Of a stretch of DNA of 64,000 nt, positions 42,749 through 51,947 are shown piece by piece (position 1 is the first letter of the stretch; every line of letters begins with the position of its first letter). Position numbers and translations under genes: made by a program. The DNA is taken from NCBI GenBank assembly GCA_910574255.1, contig CAJTAK010000005.1:23184-87183 (forward strand). The letters are read 5' to 3'. The stretch is from Clostridia bacterium (GTDB taxonomy: Bacteria; Bacillota; Clostridia; Lachnospirales; Lachnospiraceae). The notes beneath the pieces were generated by a model that was given only the letters and a program-made list of their open reading frames with translations, had not been told where the DNA came from and did not search any database.

Positions 42749-43975
42749 TTATTTTTTGGAGGCTTCTGCTTCAGCCATCTTCATAGCACGGACTTTTAAG
42801 GGCAGACCGAAGAGGGTGATGAAGCCGCTGGCGTCGTGGTGGTCGTAGAGGTCTCCGGTGGTGAAGGAGGCCAGGGATTCGTTGTACAGGGTGTAGGGAG
42901 AGGTGGTTCCGGCTTTGATGATGTTGCCTTTGTAGAGCTTGAACTTTACTTCTCCGGTTACGTATTCCTGGGTGCTGGTTACGAAAGCCTGTACTGCTTC
43001 ACGCAGGGGAGTGAACCATTTGCCTTCATATACGATCTGGGCGAATTTGCTGCCCATGTCTTTTTTTACTTCCATGGTGGCGCGATCCAGGACCAGTTCT
43101 TCCAGCTGCTGGTGGGCTTCCATGAGGATGGTTCCTCCGGGAGTCTCGTAGACGCCGCGGGATTTCATGCCTACTACGCGGTTTTCTACAATGTCTACAA
43201 TGCCGATGCCGTGCTTGCCGCCGAGGGTGTTGAGTTCGGTGATGATCTCGGATACTTTCATGGCTTTGCCGTTTAAGGAGGTGGGGATTCCTTTTTCAAA
43301 GGTCATGGTTACATATTCGCCTTCGTCTGGTGCCTTTTCCGGGGTGACGCCAAGTACCAGCATATGCTCGTAGTTGGGCTCGTTGGCCGGATCTTCCAGC
43401 TCCAGACCTTCATGGCTGATATGCCACAAATTACGGTCGCGGCTGTAGCTCTGGCTGTGATCAAAGGGAAGGTTGATGCCGTGCTGACGGCAGTACTCGA
43501 TCTCGTCTTCCCGGGACTGCATAGTCCATACGTCTGTCATCCGCCAGGGGGCGATGATGGTCAGATCCGGAGCCAGAGCTTTGATGGCAAGCTCGAAACG
43601 AATCTGATCGTTTCCTTTTCCGGTTGCTCCGTGGCAGATGGCGGAAGCGCCCTCTTTGCGGGCAATCTCTACAAGACGCTTTGCAATGACCGGACGGGCC
43701 ATGGAGGTGCCCAGCAGGTATTTGTTTTCGTAAACGGCTCCTGCCTGTACGCAGGGCATAATGTAGTCGTCACAGAATTCGTCAATGATATTCTCAATGT
43801 ACAGCTTTGCGGCGCCGGACAGCTTTGCGCGCTCTTCCAGACCATCTAATTCATTTCCCTGTCCGCAGTCGATGCAGCAGCAGATAACTTCATAGTCGAA
43901 ATTTTCTTTCAGCCAGGGAATAATGGCTGTAGTGTCCAATCCGCCGGAATAGGCTAATACAACTTTTTCTTTCAT
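42749..43975 (-). CDS. argG: Argininosuccinate synthase
   Basis: This 408-residue protein has the ATP pyrophosphatase P-loop [18 protein letters not shown] at the N-terminus, [20 protein letters not shown], the [14 protein letters not shown] motif (about 116) and [11 protein letters not shown]. All are hallmarks of ArgG, which joins citrulline and aspartate in arginine synthesis. The start is ATG 43975 behind GAGGAGGATATAGAT. The partner argH is not in the window. Confidence 0.97.
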   Translation of the reverse strand: MKEKVVLAYSGGLDTTAIIPWLKENFDYEVICCCIDCGQGNELDGLEERAKLSGAAKLYIENIIDEFCDDYIMPCVQAGAVYENKYLLGTSMARPVIAKRLVEIARKEGASAICHGATGKGNDQIRFELAIKALAPDLTIIAPWRMTDVWTMQSREDEIEYCRQHGINLPFDHSQSYSRDRNLWHISHEGLELEDPANEPNYEHMLVLGVTPEKAPDEGEYVTMTFEKGIPTSLNGKAMKVSEIITELNTLGGKHGIGIVDIVENRVVGMKSRGVYETPGGTILMEAHQQLEELVLDRATMEVKKDMGSKFAQIVYEGKWFTPLREAVQAFVTSTQEYVTGEVKFKLYKGNIIKAGTTSPYTLYNESLASFTTGDLYDHHDASGFITLFGLPLKVRAMKMAEAEASKK

Positions 43976-44805
43976 ATCTATATCCTCCTCGATCTTGTTT
44001 CTCTATGTGGGAAAGCTTTGGGTATCCCACAAACTCTGTTGTTTTATCACTGACAAATAATATACAACATCCTCTAGGAAGATGCAAGTGAAATTTTATA
44101 CATATTTATAAAGGGGTTTTATGAAAATATTGTATAAAATGAAACGAATATGCATAATATTCATTGATTATGTATAAATATTTCTTCATGAAAGTGAGTA
44201 GAAATAAAATCTTCTATCCAGTGTTTCACTTACAGCAGTGAACGATTCTTTAAATGAAACTCCTAATCCCCCGGCTATGCTGGGGAGAATGGAGTAAGCG
44301 GAAGTGGTAAGGACAATCGTAAAAAACCTCCTGTGAAATAATAAAAACACTATGCAGATATAAAAGTGTAGAAATAATAGACGGGGCAGTGTGTGAGGAG
44401 CTTGTACATTTAAGTGCGGCAATCCCGCCGGGGTCAAATACCCCGCAGCTCTGCTGCGCTGCAAGCTTGATGCCCCGTCAGCTTGCTGCGGGGTATTTGA
44501 TTTGCAAAGCAAATGGGATAAAGCATTCTGGGCCGGAGGATACTATGTGTCAATAATCGGTAGGATAACAGAACAAGCAATAAAGAAATATATAAGGGAG
44601 CAGGCGGCAATAATAGCCCTTTTGAGGGCTCATACCAAATTACCAGTTAAACTGGTGGTTGGTGACTTTTTCCTTTCCTTTTTTCATATGAAATGTTAAT
44701 ATAGAATTACAGGAATTGTAAATATGTGGTGCAAAATCAGAGACATGGATATGCAATATATAGCATTTACAATATGCAGATGAAAAAGAGGGGGAGAGTA
44801 AGGAG
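43976..44805. other. Long intergenic region upstream of argG
   Basis: About 830 bp hold no supported gene. AT-rich sequence around 44130-44180 (GAATATGCATAATATTCATTG) resembles the ArgR box pattern and could regulate argG. A dispersed hairpin repeat lies at 44435-44499. ORFs here on either strand have no ribosome-binding site. Confidence 0.45.
44435..44499. repeat. Dispersed GC-rich hairpin repeat, copy 1
   Basis: CAAATACCCCGCAGC (44435-44449) and GCTGCGGGGTATTTG (44485-44499) form a perfect 15-bp inverted repeat. A smaller hairpin CCCCG...CGGGG (44473-44493) overlaps the right arm and is shared with copy 2 at 56967-56998. Confidence 0.7.
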
Positions 44806-45170
44806 ATGGTATTAAGGGAATTGCTGGACAAAGGTAAGTTTCGGCATTTAAAGGCATTGAATAACAAACCGGTTATGGTTATGGATTTATTTGGAAGCAT
44901 TTTGGCCCATGGGTGTACATTCACTACAGAAGCCGGATAAAAGGCTGCGGAGCTGGTAACAAGGGAAAAGGATTTTCCAAAAAAGAAGAGTAGTATATTC
45001 TTATCTATGATTGGATGCAGTATATGCTGGATGAAGAAAATGAGATTTTAATTTTTCCCCAGAAGTCAAATTGGCGTTATGTCTGTCTGATTCAGAGCAG
45101 GAAGGATGAATATATAAAGATGCAGCCGGGGCAGGGAACGGATGATAAGAAGGAGGATAATGAGAAATGA
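44806..45170 (+). pseudogene. Decayed gene upstream of dehydrogenase remnant, family uncertain
   Basis: An ATG at 44806 behind AAGGAG opens MVLRELLDKGKFRHLKALNN and stops after 44 residues at 44938-44940. A second open stretch (about 45008-45170) encodes YDWMQYMLDEENEILIFPQK and ends DDKKEDNEK, with its TGA overlapping the next ATG. The N-terminus loosely resembles PucR-type regulators. The two pieces look like remnants of one gene. Confidence 0.5.
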
Positions 45171-45509
45171 AAATTGTATTATTGGAGGGCTTAGGCGTCT
45201 CAGATAAGGTGCTGGAAAAGCATGCGGCCCGGTTAAAGGAGATGGGACACACCTTTGCAGCCTATGAAAAAGATGCTTCTTTGGAGGCGCAGGAAGAGCG
45301 GCACGAAGGATGGTCTTGTAGGAAACCTGCTGTGCAAAAAGACTGTGGGCATCGTGGGCGCCGGAGCCATCGGGAAGAGGACAGCTGCCATCTGCAAAGC
45401 CTTTGGCTGCACCGTGATTGCTTACAGCGAAGAAGTGCTGAAGCGTTCGGATATTGTGTTTGAGAATCTGTATTCATGGTTGGATGGAAAGCAGATCAAC
45501 TGCATTTAA
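45167..45509 (+). pseudogene. D-2-hydroxyacid dehydrogenase remnant (frameshift and deletions)
   Basis: The first frame gives MKIVLLEGLGVSDKVLEKHA up to about 45300. A second frame then gives KDGLVGNLLCKKTVGIVGAG and AIGKRTAAICKAFGCTVIAY, the GxGxxG NAD-binding core, followed directly by a C-terminal piece (VFENLYSWLDGKQINCI). A full enzyme has about 320 residues; here roughly 110 remain, with the catalytic Arg, Glu and His regions missing. Confidence 0.8.
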
Positions 45510-45560
45510 AGAGGTGACTTCTCTTAGCCAATCACAGAAACGCCAAAAGGAGCATAGGTA

Positions 45561-46358
45561 ATGAAAACATACATAGGAAAAAAAGCATTGCTCGTCGTTA
45601 GCTTCGGCACAAGCTTTGGAAAAACCAGAGCAAAAACCATCGATCAAATAGAAAAAGATCTGGCCGAAGCTTTCCCGGATTATCAGATGTACCGGGCATG
45701 GACCAGCAAAATGATTATAGCAAAGATATTAAGACGGGACGGAATTAAGATCCCCACCGTGAAAGAAGCAGTGGAGCAGATGCTTGCGGACGGAGTCAGT
45801 GAGATTCTGGTACAGCCCACCCATCTGGTAAACGGTATAGAAAATGACCAAATGAAAGAGGATATACGTTCCTATGAATCTGCATTTGCATCCGTCTCCT
45901 TTGGGGAACCGCTGCTTAGCAGTACGGAGGATCAGGAGAAAGCCATTCAGGCAGTAATGGAGGAATTTACGGAACTAACGGAAGAACAGGCCCTTGTATT
46001 TATGGGACATGGAACCACCCGTTATGCCAATTCCGTCTATGCGGCCCTGGACTATATGATGAAAGACCTTGGGTATTCAAATGCATTTTTAGGAACGGTA
46101 GAGGCATACCCTTCCCTGGATACCCTGCTGAAAAAAGTGGGAGAGCTTCGTCCCGGGAAAGTTCTCTTAGCTCCTTTCATGGTAGTGGCCGGCGATCATG
46201 CCATCTGCGACATGTCCGGCGAAGACGAGGATTCCTGGCGCAGCCGCTTTGAGGCGGCTGGCTTTACCGTAGAATGCGTCATGAAAGGCTTGGGCGAATA
46301 CCCCGGTATTCGGAAGCTCTACATAGAGCACGCAAAAGCAGCCGAGTCTGGTCTTTGA
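45561..46358 (+). CDS. cbiK: Sirohydrochlorin cobaltochelatase
   Basis: This 265-residue protein starts at ATG 45561 behind AAGGAG. It has the CbiK pattern: LLVVSFGTSFGKTRAKTID near the N-terminus, ILVQPTHLVNGIEND (His about residue 94), FMGHGTTRYANSVYAALD with the metal-binding His (about 150), and APFMVVAGDHAICDMSGED (about 210). CbiK inserts cobalt into sirohydrochlorin on the anaerobic B12 route. No other cbi genes are adjacent. Confidence 0.93.
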   Translation: MKTYIGKKALLVVSFGTSFGKTRAKTIDQIEKDLAEAFPDYQMYRAWTSKMIIAKILRRDGIKIPTVKEAVEQMLADGVSEILVQPTHLVNGIENDQMKEDIRSYESAFASVSFGEPLLSSTEDQEKAIQAVMEEFTELTEEQALVFMGHGTTRYANSVYAALDYMMKDLGYSNAFLGTVEAYPSLDTLLKKVGELRPGKVLLAPFMVVAGDHAICDMSGEDEDSWRSRFEAAGFTVECVMKGLGEYPGIRKLYIEHAKAAESGL

Positions 46359-46442
46359 TGAATTATGGTATAGATAAATAATATGTAGGAAACCTTCCTT
46401 GCTTTGTTGTTTTGTACTATAATAGGCAGGGGAGGTTTTTTT

Positions 46443-47798
46443 ATGTCTTGCACTTCAAAAGATAAACACGATTTTACAAAAGGAAGCATGGCCGGAAGTA
46501 TTGTGCGTTTATCCCTGCCTATGATTCTGGCTCAGCTTGTAAATGTGCTTTATAATATTGTAGACCGGATGTATCTGGGACATATGCCGGGAGACGGTCG
46601 TTTGGCACTGACAGGTGTGGGAGTGGCGTTTCCTATCATTACAATTATAAATGCATTTGCCAACCTTTGTGGAAGCGGCGGCGCCCCCTTGTGTTCCATT
46701 GAACGGGGCAGGGGAGATGAAAAAAAGGCCGAGCAGATCATGGGCAATTCGCTGACGCTCCTACTGATATTCGGTATCTTTCTGACATTTACAGGCTATC
46801 TCATCAAAACGCCTCTTTTGTATCTGTTTGGAGCCAGCAGTGAAACGATTTCCTATGCCAATGCTTATATGGACGTATATCTTGCCGGAAATATATTTGT
46901 TATGCTGGGGCTTGGCATGAATCCCTTTATTGAATCCCAGGGCTTTGCCAAAACAGGCATGCTGACCGTAGTAATCGGAGCCTTTCTAAACCTTATTCTG
47001 GATCCAATCTTCATTTTTGACCTGAATTTAGGAGTGAGAGGGGCGGCCGCCGCCACAATACTGTCTCAGCTGATATCTGCCGTCTGGGTATTAAGCTTTT
47101 TGCACAGCAAAAAAGCCATACTGCGTCTCCGCCTGTCTACCCTGCGGCTTCAGGGAAAATTAGTAAAGGAAATAATAGCCCTGGGACTTTCCGGCTTCAC
47201 CATGTCCGTAACCAACAGCCTGGTTCAGATATTCTGCAACGCTTCCCTGCAATTTTACGGAGGAGATCTTTATGTGGGAGCTATGACCATCATTTACTCC
47301 GTTCGGGAGGTAGTGCAGATGCCTATGCAGGGATTCACCCAGGGCGCTCAGCCCGTACTTGGCTATAACTACGGCGCAGGAAAGAACGGCCGGGTAAAAG
47401 AGGGAATCCGGTTCATTCGCCGGGTAACTCTGACATATGCGCTGGCGGTCTGGGCTGTTCTTATGCTGCTTCCGGGGACCGTAGTAAGACTTTTCAACGG
47501 GGAACCGGAGTTGCTGCAAATATCCATAACATCCATGCGCTGGCACTTTGTCCTGTTCTTCTTCATGGCATTCCAATATGTAGGCCAGACCGTGTTCGTA
47601 AGCCTGGGAAAAGCAAAACAGGCAGTATTCTTCTCCCTGTTCCGAAAAGCAATCTTAGGCGTCCCCTTGATATTGCTTCTCCCACATCTGTGGAGCCTGG
47701 GAATCTACGGCGTATTAGCAGCAGAACCAATCACCAATATTATTGGAGGATTAGCCTGCTATTGTACAATGATAGCAGTCGTATGGAAAAATCTATAA
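46443..47798 (+). CDS. MATE-family multidrug efflux transporter
   Basis: This 451-residue protein has about twelve hydrophobic segments in two halves. MATE signatures are PMILAQLVNVLYNIVDRMYL (residues 24-43) and, in the second half, MPMQGFTQGAQPVLGYNYGA (about 300). The start is ATG 46443 behind GGGGAGG; the upstream ATG 46404 is not supported. It exports cations or drugs against Na+ or H+. A TATAAT box at about 46421 suggests its own promoter. Confidence 0.93.
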   Translation: MSCTSKDKHDFTKGSMAGSIVRLSLPMILAQLVNVLYNIVDRMYLGHMPGDGRLALTGVGVAFPIITIINAFANLCGSGGAPLCSIERGRGDEKKAEQIMGNSLTLLLIFGIFLTFTGYLIKTPLLYLFGASSETISYANAYMDVYLAGNIFVMLGLGMNPFIESQGFAKTGMLTVVIGAFLNLILDPIFIFDLNLGVRGAAAATILSQLISAVWVLSFLHSKKAILRLRLSTLRLQGKLVKEIIALGLSGFTMSVTNSLVQIFCNASLQFYGGDLYVGAMTIIYSVREVVQMPMQGFTQGAQPVLGYNYGAGKNGRVKEGIRFIRRVTLTYALAVWAVLMLLPGTVVRLFNGEPELLQISITSMRWHFVLFFFMAFQYVGQTVFVSLGKAKQAVFFSLFRKAILGVPLILLLPHLWSLGIYGVLAAEPITNIIGGLACYCTMIAVVWKNL

Positions 47799-48018
47799 TT
47801 AAATACCCACAAAATCAGCCGCCGGCGGCGTCCGTGCTCCTATGAGTTTCCCGCCATCCCCCCGCCGCCCATGAAAAAAGTAAAGCCCGCAATCTCTCTA
47901 AAACACTTGCCAGAAAACAAAAAGTTGTGTACAATTTGTAATGGTGCAAAACCCTGCCTGGGCATCTTTACCAGGCTGATACATCATACATATTAAAAAG
48001 AATCGGAGGATAAACAGA

Positions 48019-49179
48019 GTGAAAAAGCAGATAACAGATTCCGTATATTATGTAGGCGTAGACGACAAAACCATAGATCTCTTTGAGAGCCAGTATGTAG
48101 TCCCCAACGGCGTATCCTACAATTCCTATGTGATTAAGGATGAAAAGACAGCCATTCTTGATACGGTAGATCCAAGAGCGGGTGAAGCATGGCTTTCCAA
48201 CCTGGAGGAAGTGCTGGAGGGGCAGGAGCCGGACTATCTGGTAGTATCCCACTTAGAGCCGGATCACGCAGGAAATATCGGAAAACTGGCGGAAAAATAC
48301 CCCCATATGCAGCTGGTAGGCAACCCCAAGACCTTTTCCATGCTGCCCCAGTTTTTTGAGTTTGACCTGACAGAACGCTGCGTCACCGTAAAAGAGGGTG
48401 ATACCTTAAGCCTTGGCGCTCATACCCTGACGTTCGTTATGGCTCCCATGGTACACTGGCCCGAGGTAATGGTGGCCTACGAGTCCAAAGAGAAGATCCT
48501 GTTTTCCGCAGACGGCTTCGGCAAATTCGGAGCACTGGATGCCAAAGAGGACTGGGCTGACGAGGCCAGACGCTATTACATCAATATCGTAGGAAAATAC
48601 GGCGCACAGGTACAGGCTCTTTTAAAGAAAGCGGCGGCTCTTGACATTGCCATGATTTGCCCTCTTCATGGTCCTGTTTTAAAGGAGAATCTGGGCTATT
48701 ATCTGGAAAAATACCAGACCTGGAGCAGCTACGAGCCGGAGGAGCCGGGTATTGTCATTGCTTACGCATCCATTCATGGCAACACGGCCAAGGCAGCAAA
48801 GGAATTGGCAAAGATGCTGGAAGCACAGACAAAAGATCCCGTAAAGGTGTATGACCTTGCAAGAGCAGATATGCCTACGGTAGTAGCGGAAGCTTTCCGG
48901 TATGATCGTCTCGTATTAGCAGCGGCAAGCTATGACGGAGGCGTATTCCCCTGCATGGAGGACTTCTTACATCATCTGAGAGCAAAGACCTACCGGAACC
49001 GTAAGGTGGCTCTTCTGGAAAACGGAACCTGGGCGCCCTCAGCAGCCCGCACCATGAAAGGCGTATTGGATGAGATGAAGAATCTTACCGTCTGCGAACC
49101 GGTAGTTACCATTCGGTCTACCATGAAAGAAGCAGATAGGGAAGCTATGAAAGCATTGGCGGATGCAATTCTGGCCTAG
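48019..49179 (+). CDS. FprA-type flavodiiron protein
   Basis: This 386-residue protein starts at GTG 48019 behind CGGAGG. The N-terminal metallo-beta-lactamase-like domain carries the diiron ligands in SHLEPDHAGNIGKL, MVHWPEVMV and FSADGFGKFGA, with a final His in CPLHGPVLKEN. The flavodoxin domain begins at about residue 250 (IVIAYASIHGNTAKAAKELA). It reduces O2 or NO with electrons from rubredoxin or a similar carrier and protects this anaerobe from oxygen. Confidence 0.95.
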   Translation: MKKQITDSVYYVGVDDKTIDLFESQYVVPNGVSYNSYVIKDEKTAILDTVDPRAGEAWLSNLEEVLEGQEPDYLVVSHLEPDHAGNIGKLAEKYPHMQLVGNPKTFSMLPQFFEFDLTERCVTVKEGDTLSLGAHTLTFVMAPMVHWPEVMVAYESKEKILFSADGFGKFGALDAKEDWADEARRYYINIVGKYGAQVQALLKKAAALDIAMICPLHGPVLKENLGYYLEKYQTWSSYEPEEPGIVIAYASIHGNTAKAAKELAKMLEAQTKDPVKVYDLARADMPTVVAEAFRYDRLVLAAASYDGGVFPCMEDFLHHLRAKTYRNRKVALLENGTWAPSAARTMKGVLDEMKNLTVCEPVVTIRSTMKEADREAMKALADAILA

Positions 49180-49342
49180 CAGCGTATTTGGATTTACACA
49201 AGAATTTTGGAGTATCATTCTCTGATGGGATTGTCTGTTTATTCTGAATGGATAGGCATGACGAGGTACTCAAAGTATACGGTAGGGGACAAAATGGATA
49301 TGTCTTTGTCGAGCGTACAAATGTCTTTTGCCAAGAGGAAGA

Positions 49343-49377
49343 AGAGGGAAGCGGACCCACCGGCTTCCCCCTCTTTA
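49343..49377 (+). terminator. Terminator after flavodiiron gene
   Basis: The G/A-rich arm AGAGGGAAGC pairs with the C/T-rich GGCTTCCCCCTCT, followed by TTTAT. It lies 165 bp downstream of the stop codon. Confidence 0.6.
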
Positions 49378-49425
49378 TAATAGGAAGAAACACCTAAGAT
49401 TTGATAGGCTCAGGGGAGCGAAAGC

Positions 49426-50379
49426 ATGGGAAAAAGAAGAAAAAAGAAACAAAAGCATCCAAGGGGAAAATGGCTGAAATTCGGGCTGGTTTTAATAGTT
49501 CTTACGATCTTTCTGGCTCTTGGGGAAAAGCTTCCGAAGAAAATGACAGAAGCCTTTTCGGAGCAGGCAGAGGATGCATTCAGGGATGGTTCCGGTTTAG
49601 AGATTCACTATCTGGATGTAGGGCAGGGGGATTCCACATTGATTCTCTGTGACGGACATGCCATGCTTATTGACGCAGGGGACAATGACAGGGGAACGGC
49701 AGTGCAGAGTTATCTGGAGAGTCAGGGAGTGACCACATTGGATTATGTCATCGGAACTCATCCGGATGCGGATCATATTGGGGGATTGGATGTAGTTCTC
49801 TATAAATTTGACTGCCGAACGGTAATAATGCCGGATTTTGAGAAAGATACACGAACCTATGATGATGTGGTTCAGACTATGAAGCAGAAGCGGTACAAAA
49901 ATACCTTGCCGGAGGTTGGTACAGTATATGAGCTTGGATCGGCCGTATTTACCATTGTAGCGCCAAATGGGGAATATGGGGACAGCGCCAACGACTACTC
50001 CGTAGGAATTCTGCTTCAGCATGGGGAGAACCGCTTTCTCTTTACCGGTGATGCGGAGGAAGCAGCGGAGACCGATATGCTGGAAAATGGGATTGATTTA
50101 AAGGTGGATGTGTTCAAAGCGGCTCATCACGGCAGCCGGACAGCCAATACGGAGGAATTTCTACAAGCGGTTGATCCGGATTATGCAGTTATTAGCTGCG
50201 GACAGGACAACAGCTACGGCCATCCCCATGCAGAGGTCATGAACCGCCTGCGTGCTATGGGGATTTCGGTATTTCGGACGGATGAGCAGGGGACAATAGT
50301 GGCTTATTCTGATGGGACGCAGATTACATTTAATATGTCTCCGGATGAGAGCTGGAAAGCGGGGGAACCCAAAAACTAA
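49426..50379 (+). CDS. ComEC/Rec2-like metallo-beta-lactamase fold hydrolase
   Basis: This 317-residue protein has a basic N-terminus (KRRKKKQKHPRGKW), one hydrophobic anchor (residues 17-36) and an extracellular MBL domain. The domain begins IHYLDVGQGDSTLIL and carries GTHPDADHIGGLDV (HxDxDH type), FLFTGDAEEAAE and FKAAHHGSRTAN. This is the stand-alone hydrolase domain related to ComEC, thought to cut nucleic acid outside the cell. The start is ATG 49426 with GGGGAGCGAAAGC upstream. No competence channel genes are nearby. Confidence 0.9.
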   Translation: MGKRRKKKQKHPRGKWLKFGLVLIVLTIFLALGEKLPKKMTEAFSEQAEDAFRDGSGLEIHYLDVGQGDSTLILCDGHAMLIDAGDNDRGTAVQSYLESQGVTTLDYVIGTHPDADHIGGLDVVLYKFDCRTVIMPDFEKDTRTYDDVVQTMKQKRYKNTLPEVGTVYELGSAVFTIVAPNGEYGDSANDYSVGILLQHGENRFLFTGDAEEAAETDMLENGIDLKVDVFKAAHHGSRTANTEEFLQAVDPDYAVISCGQDNSYGHPHAEVMNRLRAMGISVFRTDEQGTIVAYSDGTQITFNMSPDESWKAGEPKN

Positions 50380-50390
50380 AACTGGAAACA

Positions 50391-50587
50391 GCAATATCTT
50401 ATGCAGTGCCGGAACGATTTACAGGAACAGGTATTAGTGAGTGGAAATTGTTCTTATAAAGGGGTACGGAATAAGATATTGCGGAACTGAAAACAGCAAT
50501 ATCTTATGCAGTGCCAGAACGATTTACAGGCACGTGTATTAGTGACTGGAAATTGTTCTTATAAAGGGGTACGGAGTAAGATATTGC
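50391..50587 (+). repeat. Two tandem two-stem hairpin repeats (family A, locus 1)
   Basis: Units span 50391-50482 and 50496-50587 (period 105 bp). In unit 1 GCAATATCTTAT pairs perfectly with ATAAGATATTGC, and inner GAACGATTT (50412-50420) pairs with AAATTGTTC (50445-50453, one G-U). 24 nt lie between the inner arms. Each unit is followed by GCGGAACT. It ends 30 bp before the NYN-LOTUS gene. Confidence 0.85.
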
Positions 50588-50617
50588 GGAACTATAATAA
50601 AGAAAAGGAGTTTATGC

Positions 50618-51595
50618 ATGGAGCAAATCGAAGATAAAAAACAGTTTGCAGTCTTAATCGATGCGGACAATATCAGCGCAAAATATGCGGCAAGCATTTT
50701 CAACGAGATAGAAAACTATGGCTATGCGTCTTTCCGGAGGATCTACGGCAACTGGTCCACCAAAGGAAACGGCTGGAAAGAGGATGTGCTCTTGGAGAAT
50801 TCCATTACTCCGGTCCAGCAGTTTTCCTATACATCAGGAAAAAATGCGACGGATATGGCCATGGTTATTGATGCTATGGATATCTTATATTCCCGCAAGG
50901 TGGACGGCTTCTGCCTGGTGACCAGTGACAGCGACTTTACCCGTCTGGCCATGCGCCTGCGAGAGGAGAATATGTACGTTATCGGCATGGGAGAGTCCAA
51001 GACCCCCATGGCCCTCACCAAAGCCTGCAACAAGTTTATCCACCTGAACCTGATCAATAAGCAGGTCAATGATGTGGAGAGCGGAGCCTTAAGCCCGGCA
51101 AGCAAAAAGGGCTCCAAGGCTGCGGAGGAGGATCACGGAAGCGCCGTTACCTCTCTGCCCCAGATTGAGGAAGCCATTATTTCCTTTATCAACGATAATG
51201 AAAATAAAGGGAAGATCACCTATCTTGGGGAAATCGGAAGCCGTCTCAATGACAAGTTTACGGACTTTGACGTGCGGAATTACGGGTACACGAAGCTGGT
51301 GGTATTTTTGGAGGATACCTGTCCAAGGCTTTATCTCTATAAGATTGATTCGGCCTATGCGGTGGGTCTGGTAGGTCAGTTGGATCGGCACAAGCTGGAG
51401 AAAGAGATTCTGCTTTTTATCCGGGAAAACGGCGGACAGGTGGAGAATCTCTCTATGGTTTATGAGGAGATCCACAGGAAGCATCCGGCTTTTGACCCGA
51501 AAGATTATGGATACAGCCGCCTTTCCAGCTTTCTTAGAAGTATCCGGCAGCTTTCCGTAAGCGGCAATATGGTCAGCATCAAAGAGCGAAAATAG
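50618..51595 (+). CDS. NYN-domain nuclease-like protein with two OST-HTH/LOTUS domains
   Basis: This 325-residue protein starts at ATG 50618 behind AAGGAG. It has an N-terminal NYN (PIN-like, LabA/DUF88) domain with acidic active-site residues in VLIDADNIS, ATDMAMVIDAMD and LVTSDSDFTRLA. Two LOTUS-type winged helices follow, around residues 185-245 and 255-320, both with the DYGYSRL / NYGYTKL type strand. NYN domains act on RNA, and LOTUS domains bind RNA (G-rich or G4 in studied cases). The targets are unknown. A tandem hairpin repeat precedes the gene. Confidence 0.9.
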   Translation: MEQIEDKKQFAVLIDADNISAKYAASIFNEIENYGYASFRRIYGNWSTKGNGWKEDVLLENSITPVQQFSYTSGKNATDMAMVIDAMDILYSRKVDGFCLVTSDSDFTRLAMRLREENMYVIGMGESKTPMALTKACNKFIHLNLINKQVNDVESGALSPASKKGSKAAEEDHGSAVTSLPQIEEAIISFINDNENKGKITYLGEIGSRLNDKFTDFDVRNYGYTKLVVFLEDTCPRLYLYKIDSAYAVGLVGQLDRHKLEKEILLFIRENGGQVENLSMVYEEIHRKHPAFDPKDYGYSRLSSFLRSIRQLSVSGNMVSIKERK

Positions 51596-51947
51596 CGAGA
51601 AAGTCTTCATATGCAAAGGGGCAAATCTTGTCTGTTACGTTAAAAAGGCAGCGGTTTGCCGTTTTAAAGCGGTGAAAATGTAAATATTCGGAAAATGTGG
51701 CAAAAAAATTACGATTTTCCGCAGAAAAGGAATTGACAAATTTATTTTGTTGGGGGTAATATAGAGAACGATATAAATACGAGCTGCATTTTTTGAGGGA
51801 GCCCCCCTTCGGTTCCAGGACAGACACAGATAGCTTATCGGATGTCAGTCCCGGAAGACAGCAGATACGGGGTATCCAAAATGGAATCAGACCAATGCAG
51901 CAGGTACATATATCAAATGAATGAAATAGATAAGGAGGATAAACATT
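51596..51947 (+). promoter_or_regulatory. livK promoter and long leader
   Basis: The promoter is TTGACA (51733-51738), 18-bp spacer, TAATAT (51757-51762). The leader runs about 175 nt to the livK start and has a G/C-rich segment (GGGAGCCCCCCTTCGGTTCC near 51796). I see no T-box or known riboswitch motif in it. Confidence 0.75.

Noticed and set aside
44186-44512. 108-codon minus-strand open frame over the dispersed hairpin
   Set aside because: It has a low-complexity translation generated by the repeat and no ribosome-binding site.
51763-51947. T-box or amino-acid riboswitch in the livK leader
   Set aside because: No T-box sequence or other known aptamer motif was found; only the promoter is supported.
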